A stretch of 64,000 nt of DNA. Origin: Acetobacterium woodii (GTDB taxonomy: Bacteria; Bacillota; Clostridia; Eubacteriales; Eubacteriaceae). This document shows, piece by piece, positions 17,255 through 24,914 of this stretch. Every line of letters starts with the position of its first letter. The first letter of the stretch is position 1. Below the pieces are notes generated by a model, which saw only the letters and a program-made list of their open reading frames with translations, was not told the origin of the DNA and searched no databases. The DNA lies in the NCBI GenBank assembly GCA_016213825.1, contig JACQZP010000019.1:186001-250000 (forward strand). Reading direction: 5' to 3'. The position numbers and the translations under genes are program-made.

Positions 17255-18451
17255 GTGGAAAAACGAAAATACGGCAGTGAATTTGGTTTTCAAACCCGAG
17301 CTGTCCATACTGGGAATGATGTGGATCTGGATTCTGGGGCCATAAAGCGGCCGATCACAATGGCCAATAGTTATGAATTACCCTATGATCCCACTGACAT
17401 AAACTGGAGCAGCTCTGATAAAAGTTTATATACGCGCAACGGTGGAACAAATCAGAAATATCTGGAAGAAAAGATCGCAGCTTTTGAAAATAGCGAAGAT
17501 TGTATCGTTTTGGCTTCCGGGGTGGCGGCGCTCTCAGGTCTGTTCTTTGCACTTTTGGAAACGGGCGATCATGTTGTTTTTTCAAATGTAACCTATGTAG
17601 CGGCATATCGACTTTTAAATGAATTATTAAATAATAAATTCAAAGTGGAAACAACCATTATTGATACAACTGATTTAACTGCAGTAAAAGCGGCGATTAG
17701 ACCAACTACAAAGCTGATCCATATCGAAACACCCGGAAATCCGACGATTCAAATTTCTGATATTGAAAAAATCGCCAAGCTGGCTCATGAAAGTGGTGCG
17801 CTGTTATCGGTAGATAACACCTTTGCTTCACCATATAATCAAAGGCCCATCGAGCTGGGAGCAGATTTTTCAATTGAAAGTCTGACTAAATTCATCAATG
17901 GACATGGCGATGCAATGGGGGGAGCCATTGCTGGAAAAAAAGAGCATCTGGACAAAATCCGGTTTCAATCTCAGGTGAATCTTGGCGGCACCATTAGTCC
18001 TTTTAATGCCTGGCTGATTATGCGAGGCGCAGTCACTTTTCCCCTCCGCATGAAACAACATAATGAAAATGCCTTGAAAGCTGCTCAGTTTTTAGAAAAT
18101 TTGGATGCAGTCAGTTTTGTAGCATATCCGGGACTGCCCAGCAACAAAGGGCATGAAATTGCTAAAAAACAGATGAACAAAGGCTATGGTGGGGTGCTGT
18201 CCTTTGGGTTAAATGCGACCCATGCTCAACATAATGAATTTGTCAGTTATTTGAAAGTAATTACTTCAGCAGTTTCATTGGGGCATGATGAAAGTTTAAT
18301 TGTTTTTCTTGGCGAAAATGATGAACGGCAATATCTCTATCCAGAAGAATTTAGTAAGGGTTTTTTTAGATTCAGTGTGGGCATCGAAGATATCGAAGAT
18401 ATTATAGCCGATTTGGAACGGGCCTTGTTAAAAACAGGATTACAAATATAA
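17255..18451 (+). CDS. Divergent Cys/Met metabolism PLP enzyme (gamma-lyase/synthase family)
   Basis: Fold-type I PLP enzyme of 398 aa. The PLP lysine lies in SIESLTKFINGHGD, where typical members have SATKYxGGH; the first active-site loop is YTRNGGTNQKYLE in place of YSRxGNPTR; and YVAAYR replaces YGGT. These changes in substrate-contacting loops suggest a different substrate from MetB, MetY or MGL. Start GTG 17255 follows GGGAGGAGG; the upstream ATG 17231 overlaps that ribosome site and is rejected. Second gene of the operon. It could be a lyase acting on a modified Cys or Met derivative; no firm substrate can be given. Confidence 0.8.
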   Translation: MEKRKYGSEFGFQTRAVHTGNDVDLDSGAIKRPITMANSYELPYDPTDINWSSSDKSLYTRNGGTNQKYLEEKIAAFENSEDCIVLASGVAALSGLFFALLETGDHVVFSNVTYVAAYRLLNELLNNKFKVETTIIDTTDLTAVKAAIRPTTKLIHIETPGNPTIQISDIEKIAKLAHESGALLSVDNTFASPYNQRPIELGADFSIESLTKFINGHGDAMGGAIAGKKEHLDKIRFQSQVNLGGTISPFNAWLIMRGAVTFPLRMKQHNENALKAAQFLENLDAVSFVAYPGLPSNKGHEIAKKQMNKGYGGVLSFGLNATHAQHNEFVSYLKVITSAVSLGHDESLIVFLGENDERQYLYPEEFSKGFFRFSVGIEDIEDIIADLERALLKTGLQI

Positions 18452-18466
18452 AAATAAAGAGGTAAA

Positions 18467-18952
18467 ATGATGGGACTATTAACGAATGAAATTAAAGATG
18501 CATTAAAAGTAGTGGGTAAAGGCGGGTCGGTTGTACATCTGGCGACCAGCAGTATTGATGGCAAACCGAATATTGTTGCCGAGCGGTTTGTAACCAGTTA
18601 TTTGGATGATTATATCTTAATTGCTGATATGTTTGCACAAAAGACAAAAGTTAATCTCAATGAAAATCCTCAGGCATCCATTTCGATTGCGCATCCGATT
18701 GGTTCTCACGCCTGGGTTTTCAGGGGACCGGCAACAGTGATCAATATTGGGGCCGTTTCAACCGAAAAATGGTATGACATTAATGTCGGTCAAGTCCTGG
18801 CAGAGTGGGGTGATTGGGCCGCAAAAGAGCCGCCTTTAGAAGTCCCCCCAGATATTGCACCACCCAAAGTCGCCCAACGTGGATTAATTGTTTTAAAAGT
18901 GGAAGAAATCATATCATCAGAACTTGAAAATTCTGGTAATAAGATTGCATAG
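18467..18952 (+). CDS. Pyridoxamine 5'-phosphate oxidase-like FMN-binding protein
   Basis: Protein of 161 aa with a split beta-barrel pattern: VVHLATSSIDGKPNIVAERF at the start of the barrel, then YILIADMFAQKTKVNLNENPQASI, typical of FMN-binding PNPOx-fold proteins. Probably a dimeric flavoprotein or a related FMN/F420/heme-binding protein. The start codon is the first of two adjacent ATGs after AGAGGTAAA. The Pro-rich loop near residues 120-130 (PPLEVPPDIAPP) is unusual. Third gene of the operon, 15 bases after the PLP enzyme. Confidence 0.72.
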   Translation: MMGLLTNEIKDALKVVGKGGSVVHLATSSIDGKPNIVAERFVTSYLDDYILIADMFAQKTKVNLNENPQASISIAHPIGSHAWVFRGPATVINIGAVSTEKWYDINVGQVLAEWGDWAAKEPPLEVPPDIAPPKVAQRGLIVLKVEEIISSELENSGNKIA

Positions 18953-18961
18953 GAGAAAATT

Positions 18962-19372
18962 ATGAAATTAACACCAAGAATTAAAAGTTGGATCGAAAGC
19001 TTTGGCGTGCATGTAGCCCTGTCAGACGAAAAAGGTCAAATTACAATTATTGTAGCAGAGAGAACCTCCGTTGATGAAGATGTCGTTACCATTGATCTAT
19101 CCGAACAGCAAAGAAATCAAATTGAAGAAATTTTGTTGAAAAATGATTATGTCGCCCTGGCTCCTGGCCAACTTGGCGCGATTCGGGCACCCTACCAATT
19201 AAAAGGCAGTGCTCGGCTCTTAAATGGTTATTTGGAAGTTGAAATCTCTGAAATATATTGCACAAAACCGGGGCCTGAGGCTGGCATTCGACTGGATGTT
19301 TTGGGCTATGACGACATGAAACATTATGATGAAAGTCGGTGGACTGATTTGGCGCCCGTTAACCCAAGTTAA
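18962..19372 (+). CDS. Small conserved protein, possibly split-barrel fold
   Basis: Protein of 136 aa, not firmly recognised. The C-terminal part reads LGAIRAPYQLKGSARL and then EIYCTKPGPEAGIRLDVLG, a pattern seen in flavin split-barrel proteins, which would make it a partner of the preceding gene. One Cys (YCTKPGPEAG) is the only obvious reactive residue. ATG 18962 follows AGGAGAAAAT. It is nine bases after its upstream neighbour and two bases before the ferredoxin gene, so it is surely cotranscribed. Confidence 0.6.
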   Translation: MKLTPRIKSWIESFGVHVALSDEKGQITIIVAERTSVDEDVVTIDLSEQQRNQIEEILLKNDYVALAPGQLGAIRAPYQLKGSARLLNGYLEVEISEIYCTKPGPEAGIRLDVLGYDDMKHYDESRWTDLAPVNPS

Positions 19373-19374
19373 TA

Positions 19375-19671
19375 ATGAAAATTCCAGATAAATTACCGTG
19401 GACAATCCCTGTTTTATGTGATGGTTGCGCCAGTTGTTTAAATGCCTGCCCTTTAAACATCATTAGCATGGTGCAAACAGAATATCAAGGATTTTCCATA
19501 CCCATCCTGAAAAACTATGAAGTGTGTATTGGCTGTGGAAAATGTGCCAATGCCTGCGCCATGGGGGGAATAGCAATGACAGCTTACGTGAACGACGCAC
19601 TAGAGAAATGCAAACGTGACAGGGAAAAATATCTTATTTCAGAAAATTGTTTATTAAAGGGGGAAAAGTGA
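19375..19671 (+). CDS. 2[4Fe-4S] ferredoxin-like protein
   Basis: Protein of 98 aa with two cluster motifs: CDGCASCLNACP at about residues 15-26 and CIGCGKCANACAMGG at about 52-66. The second lacks the usual Pro after its last Cys (Ala instead). The N-terminus starts KIPDKLPWTIPVLC, so the first cluster begins almost at once. It likely feeds electrons to the flavoprotein(s) encoded just upstream. A short Lys/Glu-rich tail follows the second cluster. The ribosome site is weak, consistent with coupling to the preceding stop two bases away. Confidence 0.87.
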   Translation: MKIPDKLPWTIPVLCDGCASCLNACPLNIISMVQTEYQGFSIPILKNYEVCIGCGKCANACAMGGIAMTAYVNDALEKCKRDREKYLISENCLLKGEK

Positions 19672-20421
19672 ATGGGAGAATTATTATGGGATCATACCAT
19701 TCATTATATAAATGATCTGCGACAGGCCGAGGCTATTTTTAAAAAGAATGGATTAAGAGCCAAGCATGGTGGTAGTCATGAAGGTTTTGGAACCTGCAAT
19801 TCACTCAGCTATTTTTGGGCTTCCTATGTCGAGTTTCTGGCGATTGAAGATAGAGAAGTCAATAAAAATCCAATCGAAGATATTCTGATTTTCTCAGATG
19901 CCTCCAAAATTCTTCCTGAAAACGAGGCTTTTGGCCGCATTGGTTTAAGAACCCATGATATCGTGGCTTTAAGAAACAAACTGTCTAAAAAGAATCTGAA
20001 TTTGTCTGAAATTTTCTCTGGGAATCGCACGACACCTGATGGTGAAAGCCTCACCTGGAAGTTACTGATGATCAATGGCGACTATGACGGGCTGCCATAT
20101 CCTTTTATCATTGATTGGGAAATAACAGAAGAACAGCGATTTCATCAGCTTAAAGCAAAAGGCTTGATTAATCAACATCCATTGGGTCAGTTGTTTCTTT
20201 ATGAAGGCGTTTTTAAAGTTGAAAACCCAAAAGCGACCGCTGCCCACTGGGCGGATATTTTTGATCTTGCCGCCAAAAATGAAAACACTCTGATTATCGG
20301 ACAGCAACTCTTTCGCTTCGAAAAGGGAACCGAAAATCGTCTGGTGGAACTTGATTTTTTAAGCGATGGAGAAAAGGCCTTTGATTTTAAAATCGGTAAA
20401 GGACATTATCGCAGTTTATAA
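19672..20421 (+). CDS. Glyoxalase-like domain protein (VOC superfamily, Glyoxalase_3 type)
   Basis: Protein of 249 aa beginning WDHTIHYINDL with HGGSHEGFGTCNSLSYFW and YVEFLAIED, the pattern of the glyoxalase-like PF13468 group. His in DHT and Glu in EFL could bind a metal. The second half (WADIFDLAAKN onward) is a second, more degenerate VOC half. The ATG directly abuts the ferredoxin stop. Last gene of the operon before a strong bidirectional terminator. The substrate is unknown. Confidence 0.72.
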   Translation: MGELLWDHTIHYINDLRQAEAIFKKNGLRAKHGGSHEGFGTCNSLSYFWASYVEFLAIEDREVNKNPIEDILIFSDASKILPENEAFGRIGLRTHDIVALRNKLSKKNLNLSEIFSGNRTTPDGESLTWKLLMINGDYDGLPYPFIIDWEITEEQRFHQLKAKGLINQHPLGQLFLYEGVFKVENPKATAAHWADIFDLAAKNENTLIIGQQLFRFEKGTENRLVELDFLSDGEKAFDFKIGKGHYRSL

Positions 20422-20422
20422 A

Positions 20423-20467
20423 AAAATGACTTAATAAAACATTTCGTTTTATTAAGTCATTTTTTTA
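20423..20467. terminator. Bidirectional terminator between the operon and larE
   Basis: An 18-base arm AAAATGACTTAATAAAAC (20423-20440) pairs with its exact complement (20446-20463) around ATTTC, with T-runs on both sides. Confidence 0.92.
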
Positions 20468-20482
20468 TCTCCTAATGCCGGA

Positions 20483-21289
20483 TTACAAGGTTTCGTTCAT
20501 GCTGCCGGTTCGGTATCCTTTTAAATCAAGACCGATATAGGTAAAACCAATGGTTTTAAAACGATCATGGATTTTATTACGGGTATCCTTATTCAGTAAG
20601 GCATCAAAACCGGTTTCATCAGTTTCGATCCGAGCCAGATTACCATGGTAGCGGACGCGAACCTGATGGAAGCCCAGATCAAGAAGATATTGTTCGGCCT
20701 GGTCGATCATGTGTAAGCGATCAGGGGTGATGTTCTCGCCATATGGGAATCGGGAAGACAGACAGGCAAAGGACTGTTTATTCCAGGTTGGCAGGTTCAA
20801 TTCCTTCGAAAGCTGACGGATTTCATCCTTTGAAAGTTCGGCGAACCGCAATGGACTTTTTATTCCCAATTCGGTTACCGCTAAAAGCCCCGGGCGGTAA
20901 TCCCCATTGTCATCGGTGTTGGAACCCTCAACAACATAGTTTAATTTCTGAATTGTGGCAATTTCTTTGATTTTGGTAAAAAGTTCGGATTTACATAAGT
21001 AACAGCGGTTCTTGGGATTATGGGAAAAACCCTCAATATCCAGTTCTTCCGAATCAATAATAAAGTGATCGGCGCCCAATTCTTCAGCATAAGTGGTAGC
21101 TTCGAGCAATTCTCGCTTAGGAAAACTTTCCGATCGGGCTGTCACAGCAACAGCATTTTTTCCTAAAACATCGTAGGCAACCTTTAGTAAAAAAGTCGAA
21201 TCAACGCCACCTGAAAAGGCCACGGCGACACTTTCCAGTTCGGCTAAGTAGTCTTTCAAAGCTTGATATTTATTAGTCAGGCTATCCAT
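20483..21289 (-). CDS. larE: LarE-type sulfur transferase for nickel-pincer cofactor
   Basis: PP-loop enzyme of 268 aa that adenylates and sulfurates pyridinium dicarboxylate mononucleotide. SGGVDS is at residues 26-31. Cys96, Cys99 (RCYLCK) and Cys176 (SFACLSSR) are present. In the sacrificial LarE of Lactiplantibacillus only Cys176 exists; the three-Cys form is known to carry a [4Fe-4S] cluster and to act catalytically, so this is probably that type. ATG 21289 follows AAGGAG. It lies 4 kb from larC and larB on the same strand, behind a 41-bp dyad. Confidence 0.92.
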   Translation of the reverse strand: MDSLTNKYQALKDYLAELESVAVAFSGGVDSTFLLKVAYDVLGKNAVAVTARSESFPKRELLEATTYAEELGADHFIIDSEELDIEGFSHNPKNRCYLCKSELFTKIKEIATIQKLNYVVEGSNTDDNGDYRPGLLAVTELGIKSPLRFAELSKDEIRQLSKELNLPTWNKQSFACLSSRFPYGENITPDRLHMIDQAEQYLLDLGFHQVRVRYHGNLARIETDETGFDALLNKDTRNKIHDRFKTIGFTYIGLDLKGYRTGSMNETL

Positions 21290-21300
21290 AACACACTCCT

Positions 21301-21341
21301 TAAAATATTAATCATATATAGTTACTATGATTAATATTTTA
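21301..21341 (-). promoter_or_regulatory. Perfect 16-bp inverted repeat upstream of larE
   Basis: TAAAATATTAATCATA (21301-21316) and its exact complement (21326-21341) with a 9-base spacer, touching the larE ribosome site. It is either a dimeric repressor operator or an RNA hairpin occluding translation. The gap on to 21538 holds no gene. Confidence 0.6.
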
Positions 21342-21538
21342 TGCTATTTTCAACCCATTGTCAAGCGTGATTATCGGGAATATATGGCATAAATCAGGGA
21401 ATTACTTTACTTTGAAGCCAGACCTTAGAGAGCGGATAGAGAAACTGGCAATGGTAATAATTACCATTGATTTATATTGTTTGAGATCGATTTTTTTAGT
21501 AGGATCAATTTGAATGGTCTTGAATTTCTTTCCCGATG

Positions 21539-21596
21539 TTGAAAAAAATACTGAATCATGTATACTGTTAATAATGGTTTAATGAATTAAACCATT
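21539..21596 (+). promoter_or_regulatory. Promoter and 24-bp operator for the ArsR-family gene
   Basis: TTGAAA (21539-21544), 16-base spacer, TATACT (21561-21566). Just downstream AATGGTTTAAT (21573-21583) and ATTAAACCATT (21586-21596) make a perfect dyad across the transcription start, a classic position for ArsR autorepression. Confidence 0.7.
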
Positions 21597-21612
21597 GAAC
21601 GGAGGATCGGTT

Positions 21613-21954
21613 TTGAAAGAAATGATCAACGAGCAGAAAGCACTCATCGAAATGTTTAAAGACTGCCAACCATTACTGACCGCCATCGGTGACGAAACAC
21701 GGCAGTTAATTATTGTAGCAATTATGGAAAGCGGGTGTTATCCCGGAATTCGGGTAGGTGAAATTACAAAAAAAGTCAATCTGTCCCGACCGGCGGTATC
21801 TCATCATATTAAAATTCTTATGGATGCAAAAATTGTTAACGTCAATAAGCAGGGAACGATGAATTTTTATTATCTGGATCCAGGAAAAAGCAGGTTACTT
21901 CACTTAAAAAAATTAGTAGAACATATCGACCTTTTAATGGGTCAGTGCAAATAA
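21613..21954 (+). CDS. ArsR-family winged-helix transcriptional regulator
   Basis: DNA-binding protein of 113 aa. The recognition helix region reads VGEITKKVNLSRPAVSHHIKILMDAKIV, followed by a wing VNVNKQGTMNFYYL. No CxC metal motif of the ArsR/SmtB type is seen in helix 3, so the signal may be redox or another ligand; Cys residues are at about 17, 43 and near the C-terminus. TTG 21613 lies seven bases after GGAGG; an upstream in-frame TTG (21595) is inside the operator. It probably controls itself and the EFR1 gene 30 bases downstream. Confidence 0.85.
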   Translation: MKEMINEQKALIEMFKDCQPLLTAIGDETRQLIIVAIMESGCYPGIRVGEITKKVNLSRPAVSHHIKILMDAKIVNVNKQGTMNFYYLDPGKSRLLHLKKLVEHIDLLMGQCK

Positions 21955-21984
21955 GTTATAGAATAAAAAATAAAGGAGAAGAAT

Positions 21985-22752
21985 ATGATATTTTATTTTA
22001 CAGGAACTGGTAATTCGTTGTATGCAGCAAAAAAGATTGGAGATGAGTTGGGAGAATCTCTTATCGACATAACGGCGGCGATGAAAGAGAAATCGTTTAG
22101 TTATACACTTTCAGATGATGAGAAGATTGGCTTTGTTTTCCCCGTTTATTTTTATGGGGTGCCTTCAATTGTGGTGGATTTCATTGCTGAACTGAAAATT
22201 GAACAAAATCTGGAAGCTGTGTTAAAACCTTATGTATTTGGAGTGGTGACATGTGGTGGCGGGATGGGCGGAACACCGAAAATGCTGGAAGCCTTGTTGG
22301 AAAAACAGGGCTTACCGCTCAGTGCATCATTTGAACTCAAGATGGCCAGCAATTATATAATGATGTATCAGCCAACGGGACCAGATCTGCAAAAGAAAAT
22401 TCAGATCTCAACAGATAAAAAATTAGTCGATATTATTACTGGCATTTCAAAAAATAAGAAAGATGATGAAAGCAAGCGAAAAAAATCATTTTTGACCAGC
22501 GTGGCCTATCCACTTTATAGACATGGCCGGAAAACCAGACTTTTTTATGCTGATGAAAAATGTAATGGCTGTGGGAAGTGCGCTAGAGTCTGTCCGGTTA
22601 CTGCGATTACAATGGAGGCCAACAAGCCGGTTTGGACCAAGAAACAATGTACCCACTGTACTGCCTGTATCAATCGCTGTCCCCAGGAAGCTATCCAATA
22701 TGGAAAGAAAACCTTAAAGTGGCGACGATTTGAAAATCCAATCCTAAAATAA
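21985..22752 (+). CDS. EFR1-family flavodoxin-ferredoxin fusion
   Basis: Protein of 255 aa with a flavodoxin-like N-terminus (FYFTGTGNSLYAAKKIG binds the FMN phosphate) and a C-terminal 2[4Fe-4S] domain: CNGCGKCARVCP and CTHCTACINRCP. Typical length for the EFR1 family. It likely shuttles low-potential electrons in the cytoplasm; its partner is unknown. It follows the ArsR gene and is probably under its control. Confidence 0.88.
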   Translation: MIFYFTGTGNSLYAAKKIGDELGESLIDITAAMKEKSFSYTLSDDEKIGFVFPVYFYGVPSIVVDFIAELKIEQNLEAVLKPYVFGVVTCGGGMGGTPKMLEALLEKQGLPLSASFELKMASNYIMMYQPTGPDLQKKIQISTDKKLVDIITGISKNKKDDESKRKKSFLTSVAYPLYRHGRKTRLFYADEKCNGCGKCARVCPVTAITMEANKPVWTKKQCTHCTACINRCPQEAIQYGKKTLKWRRFENPILK

Positions 22753-22783
22753 TTAAGATTTGTCGAAATATTCGTCTTCTTTC

Positions 22784-22812
22784 TTGACAGTTTGAGTCAA
22801 TACCAATAAAAT
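22784..22812 (+). promoter_or_regulatory. Promoter for the DUF2786 gene
   Basis: TTGACA (22784-22789), 17-base spacer, TAAAAT (22807-22812), giving a leader of about 110 bases. Confidence 0.65.
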
Positions 22813-22926
22813 AAGAGATATAGAATAAAATGACATTAAAGTAAGATTGATTCTATAATGAAGGTTTTTGGATAACAGTAGATGTTTTTTTAGCAAAAAA
22901 ACGGAAAGTTCAAAACGAGGAAAAAG

Positions 22927-23640
22927 ATGGAAACGAATATTAAAGATCGAATCAAAAAACTGTTAGCCCTTGGCACAAGTCCCAATCCCAATGAAGCGAA
23001 TTATGCTATTTTAAAAGCAAAAAAACTCATGGTAGAATATAAATTGACGGATCGGGATTTATTAAGATATGATGAAAAACCAATTAAAGTCGATAGTAAT
23101 ATTTATTACACTACCCGCCGGGAACATTGGATGACTGGTCTGGCGGATGTTATTTCAGAAAATAATTGTTGTGTTTTTTATATGGTAACGCCACCCGGTA
23201 CCCAACGGCACTATATTATTTTTCATGGATATGAAGAAGATGCGCTGATTTGCAGCAGTATCTTTGCTTATGCGGTTGATTGTGTCCGCTCCCAGTTGAA
23301 GGCAATAAAAAAGGTGATGAAACTGGATGAAAAGCCAAATACAATTATTAACGAAGCCTGTGAAACCTATGGTAAAGGATTTTATGAGGGTTTGGACGAT
23401 GCTTATACAGTTCAGGATTTTGAGCATCAGGAATGGGGATTGGTGATGACTGTGCCACCAGAAGTCAAAGAAATTCTCAAGCCAATGGAGCATGCCCAAC
23501 ATAAAGAAAAGAACCATGAAGACCACTATTCTTTTTATGCCCAAGGCTATCGTGAAGGAAAAATATTCACTGCTCAAAATAAATTGGCAGAAATTAAAGC
23601 GGAAGCTAACGAAAATGAAGTTAACCAAGAAGCTGTTTAA
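22927..23640 (+). CDS. DUF2786 domain protein
   Basis: Protein of 237 aa whose first 45 residues (IKKLLALGTSPNPNEANYAILKAKKLM) are the DUF2786 helical domain found in phage-related and Firmicute proteins. The rest, with an acidic/Lys-rich C-terminus after about residue 190, is of unknown function and may bind nucleic acid or zinc (HEDHYSFYAQGYREG). ATG 22927 follows CGAGGAAAAAG. A single-gene unit with its own promoter and terminator; no phage genes lie nearby. Confidence 0.75.
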   Translation: METNIKDRIKKLLALGTSPNPNEANYAILKAKKLMVEYKLTDRDLLRYDEKPIKVDSNIYYTTRREHWMTGLADVISENNCCVFYMVTPPGTQRHYIIFHGYEEDALICSSIFAYAVDCVRSQLKAIKKVMKLDEKPNTIINEACETYGKGFYEGLDDAYTVQDFEHQEWGLVMTVPPEVKEILKPMEHAQHKEKNHEDHYSFYAQGYREGKIFTAQNKLAEIKAEANENEVNQEAV

Positions 23641-23660
23641 CAATAAACACAATCAAGCGA

Positions 23661-23702
23661 AAAACCGGCAACTCGTCTAATGACAAGTCGCCGGTTTTTT
23701 TT
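23661..23702 (+). terminator. Terminator after DUF2786 gene
   Basis: AAAACCGGC pairs with GCCGGTTTT across an inner GACTTGTC-like stem, followed by an eight-T run. Confidence 0.85.
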
Positions 23703-23817
23703 CTTGATGCTTGTGAATGTTATGTTAAAATAGAATAAAATAGACAGATATTAGTATCAACTATGAACTGGTAAGCTCTGCAAAGTTTGATCACAAAAAA
23801 TGGAAGGAGAATTTAAA

Positions 23818-24702
23818 ATGAAACAAAAGATTATTCCTCACCTATGGTTTGACAAAGAAGCAGAAGAGGCGGCAGTATTCTATATGTCCTTATTTAAGGA
23901 ATCTAAACTGAAAGATAAAACCATTCTGAACGATACACCGTCTGGAACAGCAACGATGCTTACTATCGAATTGGCGGGACAGGACTTTATGCTGATTTCA
24001 GCAGGTCCGTTTTTCAAATTCACACCAGCCGTATCGTTTTTAATCGCCTGTGATTCTCAAGAAGAAGTTGAAGTTTTTTGGGAAAAATTAATCGTGGACG
24101 GCGAAGAGATGATGCCCCTTGGTGCTTATCCGTTTAGTGAAAAATACGGATGGGTGGCTGATCGATATGGTCTCTCATGGCAAATTATGTATATGGGCAA
24201 TCAGCAAATTACCCAGAAGATTACCCCAACCCTGATGTTTGTTGGTGACCAATGCGGAAAGGCGGAGGAAGCGATTAACTATTATGTGTCCTTATTTGAA
24301 GATTCTGAGGTTGGTGATATTCTAAGATATGGTGAGAATGCAGCGCCTGATAAACCGGAGTCGATTCGACACGTTGAATTCAGCCTTGCCAAGCAAAGAT
24401 TTGCTGCCATGGACAGTGCTTATGATCATCAGTTTACCTTTAATGAAGCCATTTCTTTTGTGGTCAACTGTGATAATCAGGAAGAAATCGATCGTTTTTG
24501 GGATGCCCTTTCAGCTGTCCCAGAAGCCGAACAATGCGGTTGGTTAAAAGACCGTTATGGGTTTTCCTGGCAGATTGTCCCGACCATCATGGCGGAGATG
24601 ATGAAAGACGATGATCCGGAGAAGTTGGCGAAAGTGACTGCAGCGTTTCTCAAAATGAAAAAGTTTGATATTGAGGAATTGACCAAAGCCTGGAATTCGT
24701 AA
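23818..24702 (+). CDS. Tandem VOC / PhnB-like protein
   Basis: Protein of 294 aa with two PhnB/3-demethylubiquinone-methyltransferase-like VOC domains. The first spans about 1-125 (KIIPHLWFDKEAEEAAVFY to YGLSWQIMY) and the second about 130-265 (KITPTLMFVGDQCGKAEEA to YGFSWQIVP). Such proteins are not methyltransferases despite the name; they are metal-dependent or ligand-binding VOC proteins of uncertain role. ATG 23818 follows GGAAGGAG. Confidence 0.82.
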   Translation: MKQKIIPHLWFDKEAEEAAVFYMSLFKESKLKDKTILNDTPSGTATMLTIELAGQDFMLISAGPFFKFTPAVSFLIACDSQEEVEVFWEKLIVDGEEMMPLGAYPFSEKYGWVADRYGLSWQIMYMGNQQITQKITPTLMFVGDQCGKAEEAINYYVSLFEDSEVGDILRYGENAAPDKPESIRHVEFSLAKQRFAAMDSAYDHQFTFNEAISFVVNCDNQEEIDRFWDALSAVPEAEQCGWLKDRYGFSWQIVPTIMAEMMKDDDPEKLAKVTAAFLKMKKFDIEELTKAWNS

Positions 24703-24724
24703 AATAAATATCTAAACCCTGATA

Positions 24725-24765
24725 GCATCAAAAGAATCTGTTCGGTGGAATAGGTTCTTTTGCAT
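24725..24765 (+). terminator. Possible terminator after VOC gene
   Basis: GCATCAAAAGAATC pairs imperfectly with GGTTCTTTTGC (24753-24763). There is only a short T-run after it, so it is tentative. The rest of the gap to 24914 shows no gene. Confidence 0.4.
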
Positions 24766-24914
24766 TTAAGCTTGAAGGAAATGTTGGGTATGATAAAATA
24801 AGAAAACATGATTAAAAATGTGTTCAAAGTCAATGAACGAATGCAGAGATATGAAATCCCAAAGAACCAAACGGTCAGTTGTCGGATCAGAAAAATAATT
24901 AGCGGAGAAAAAAG

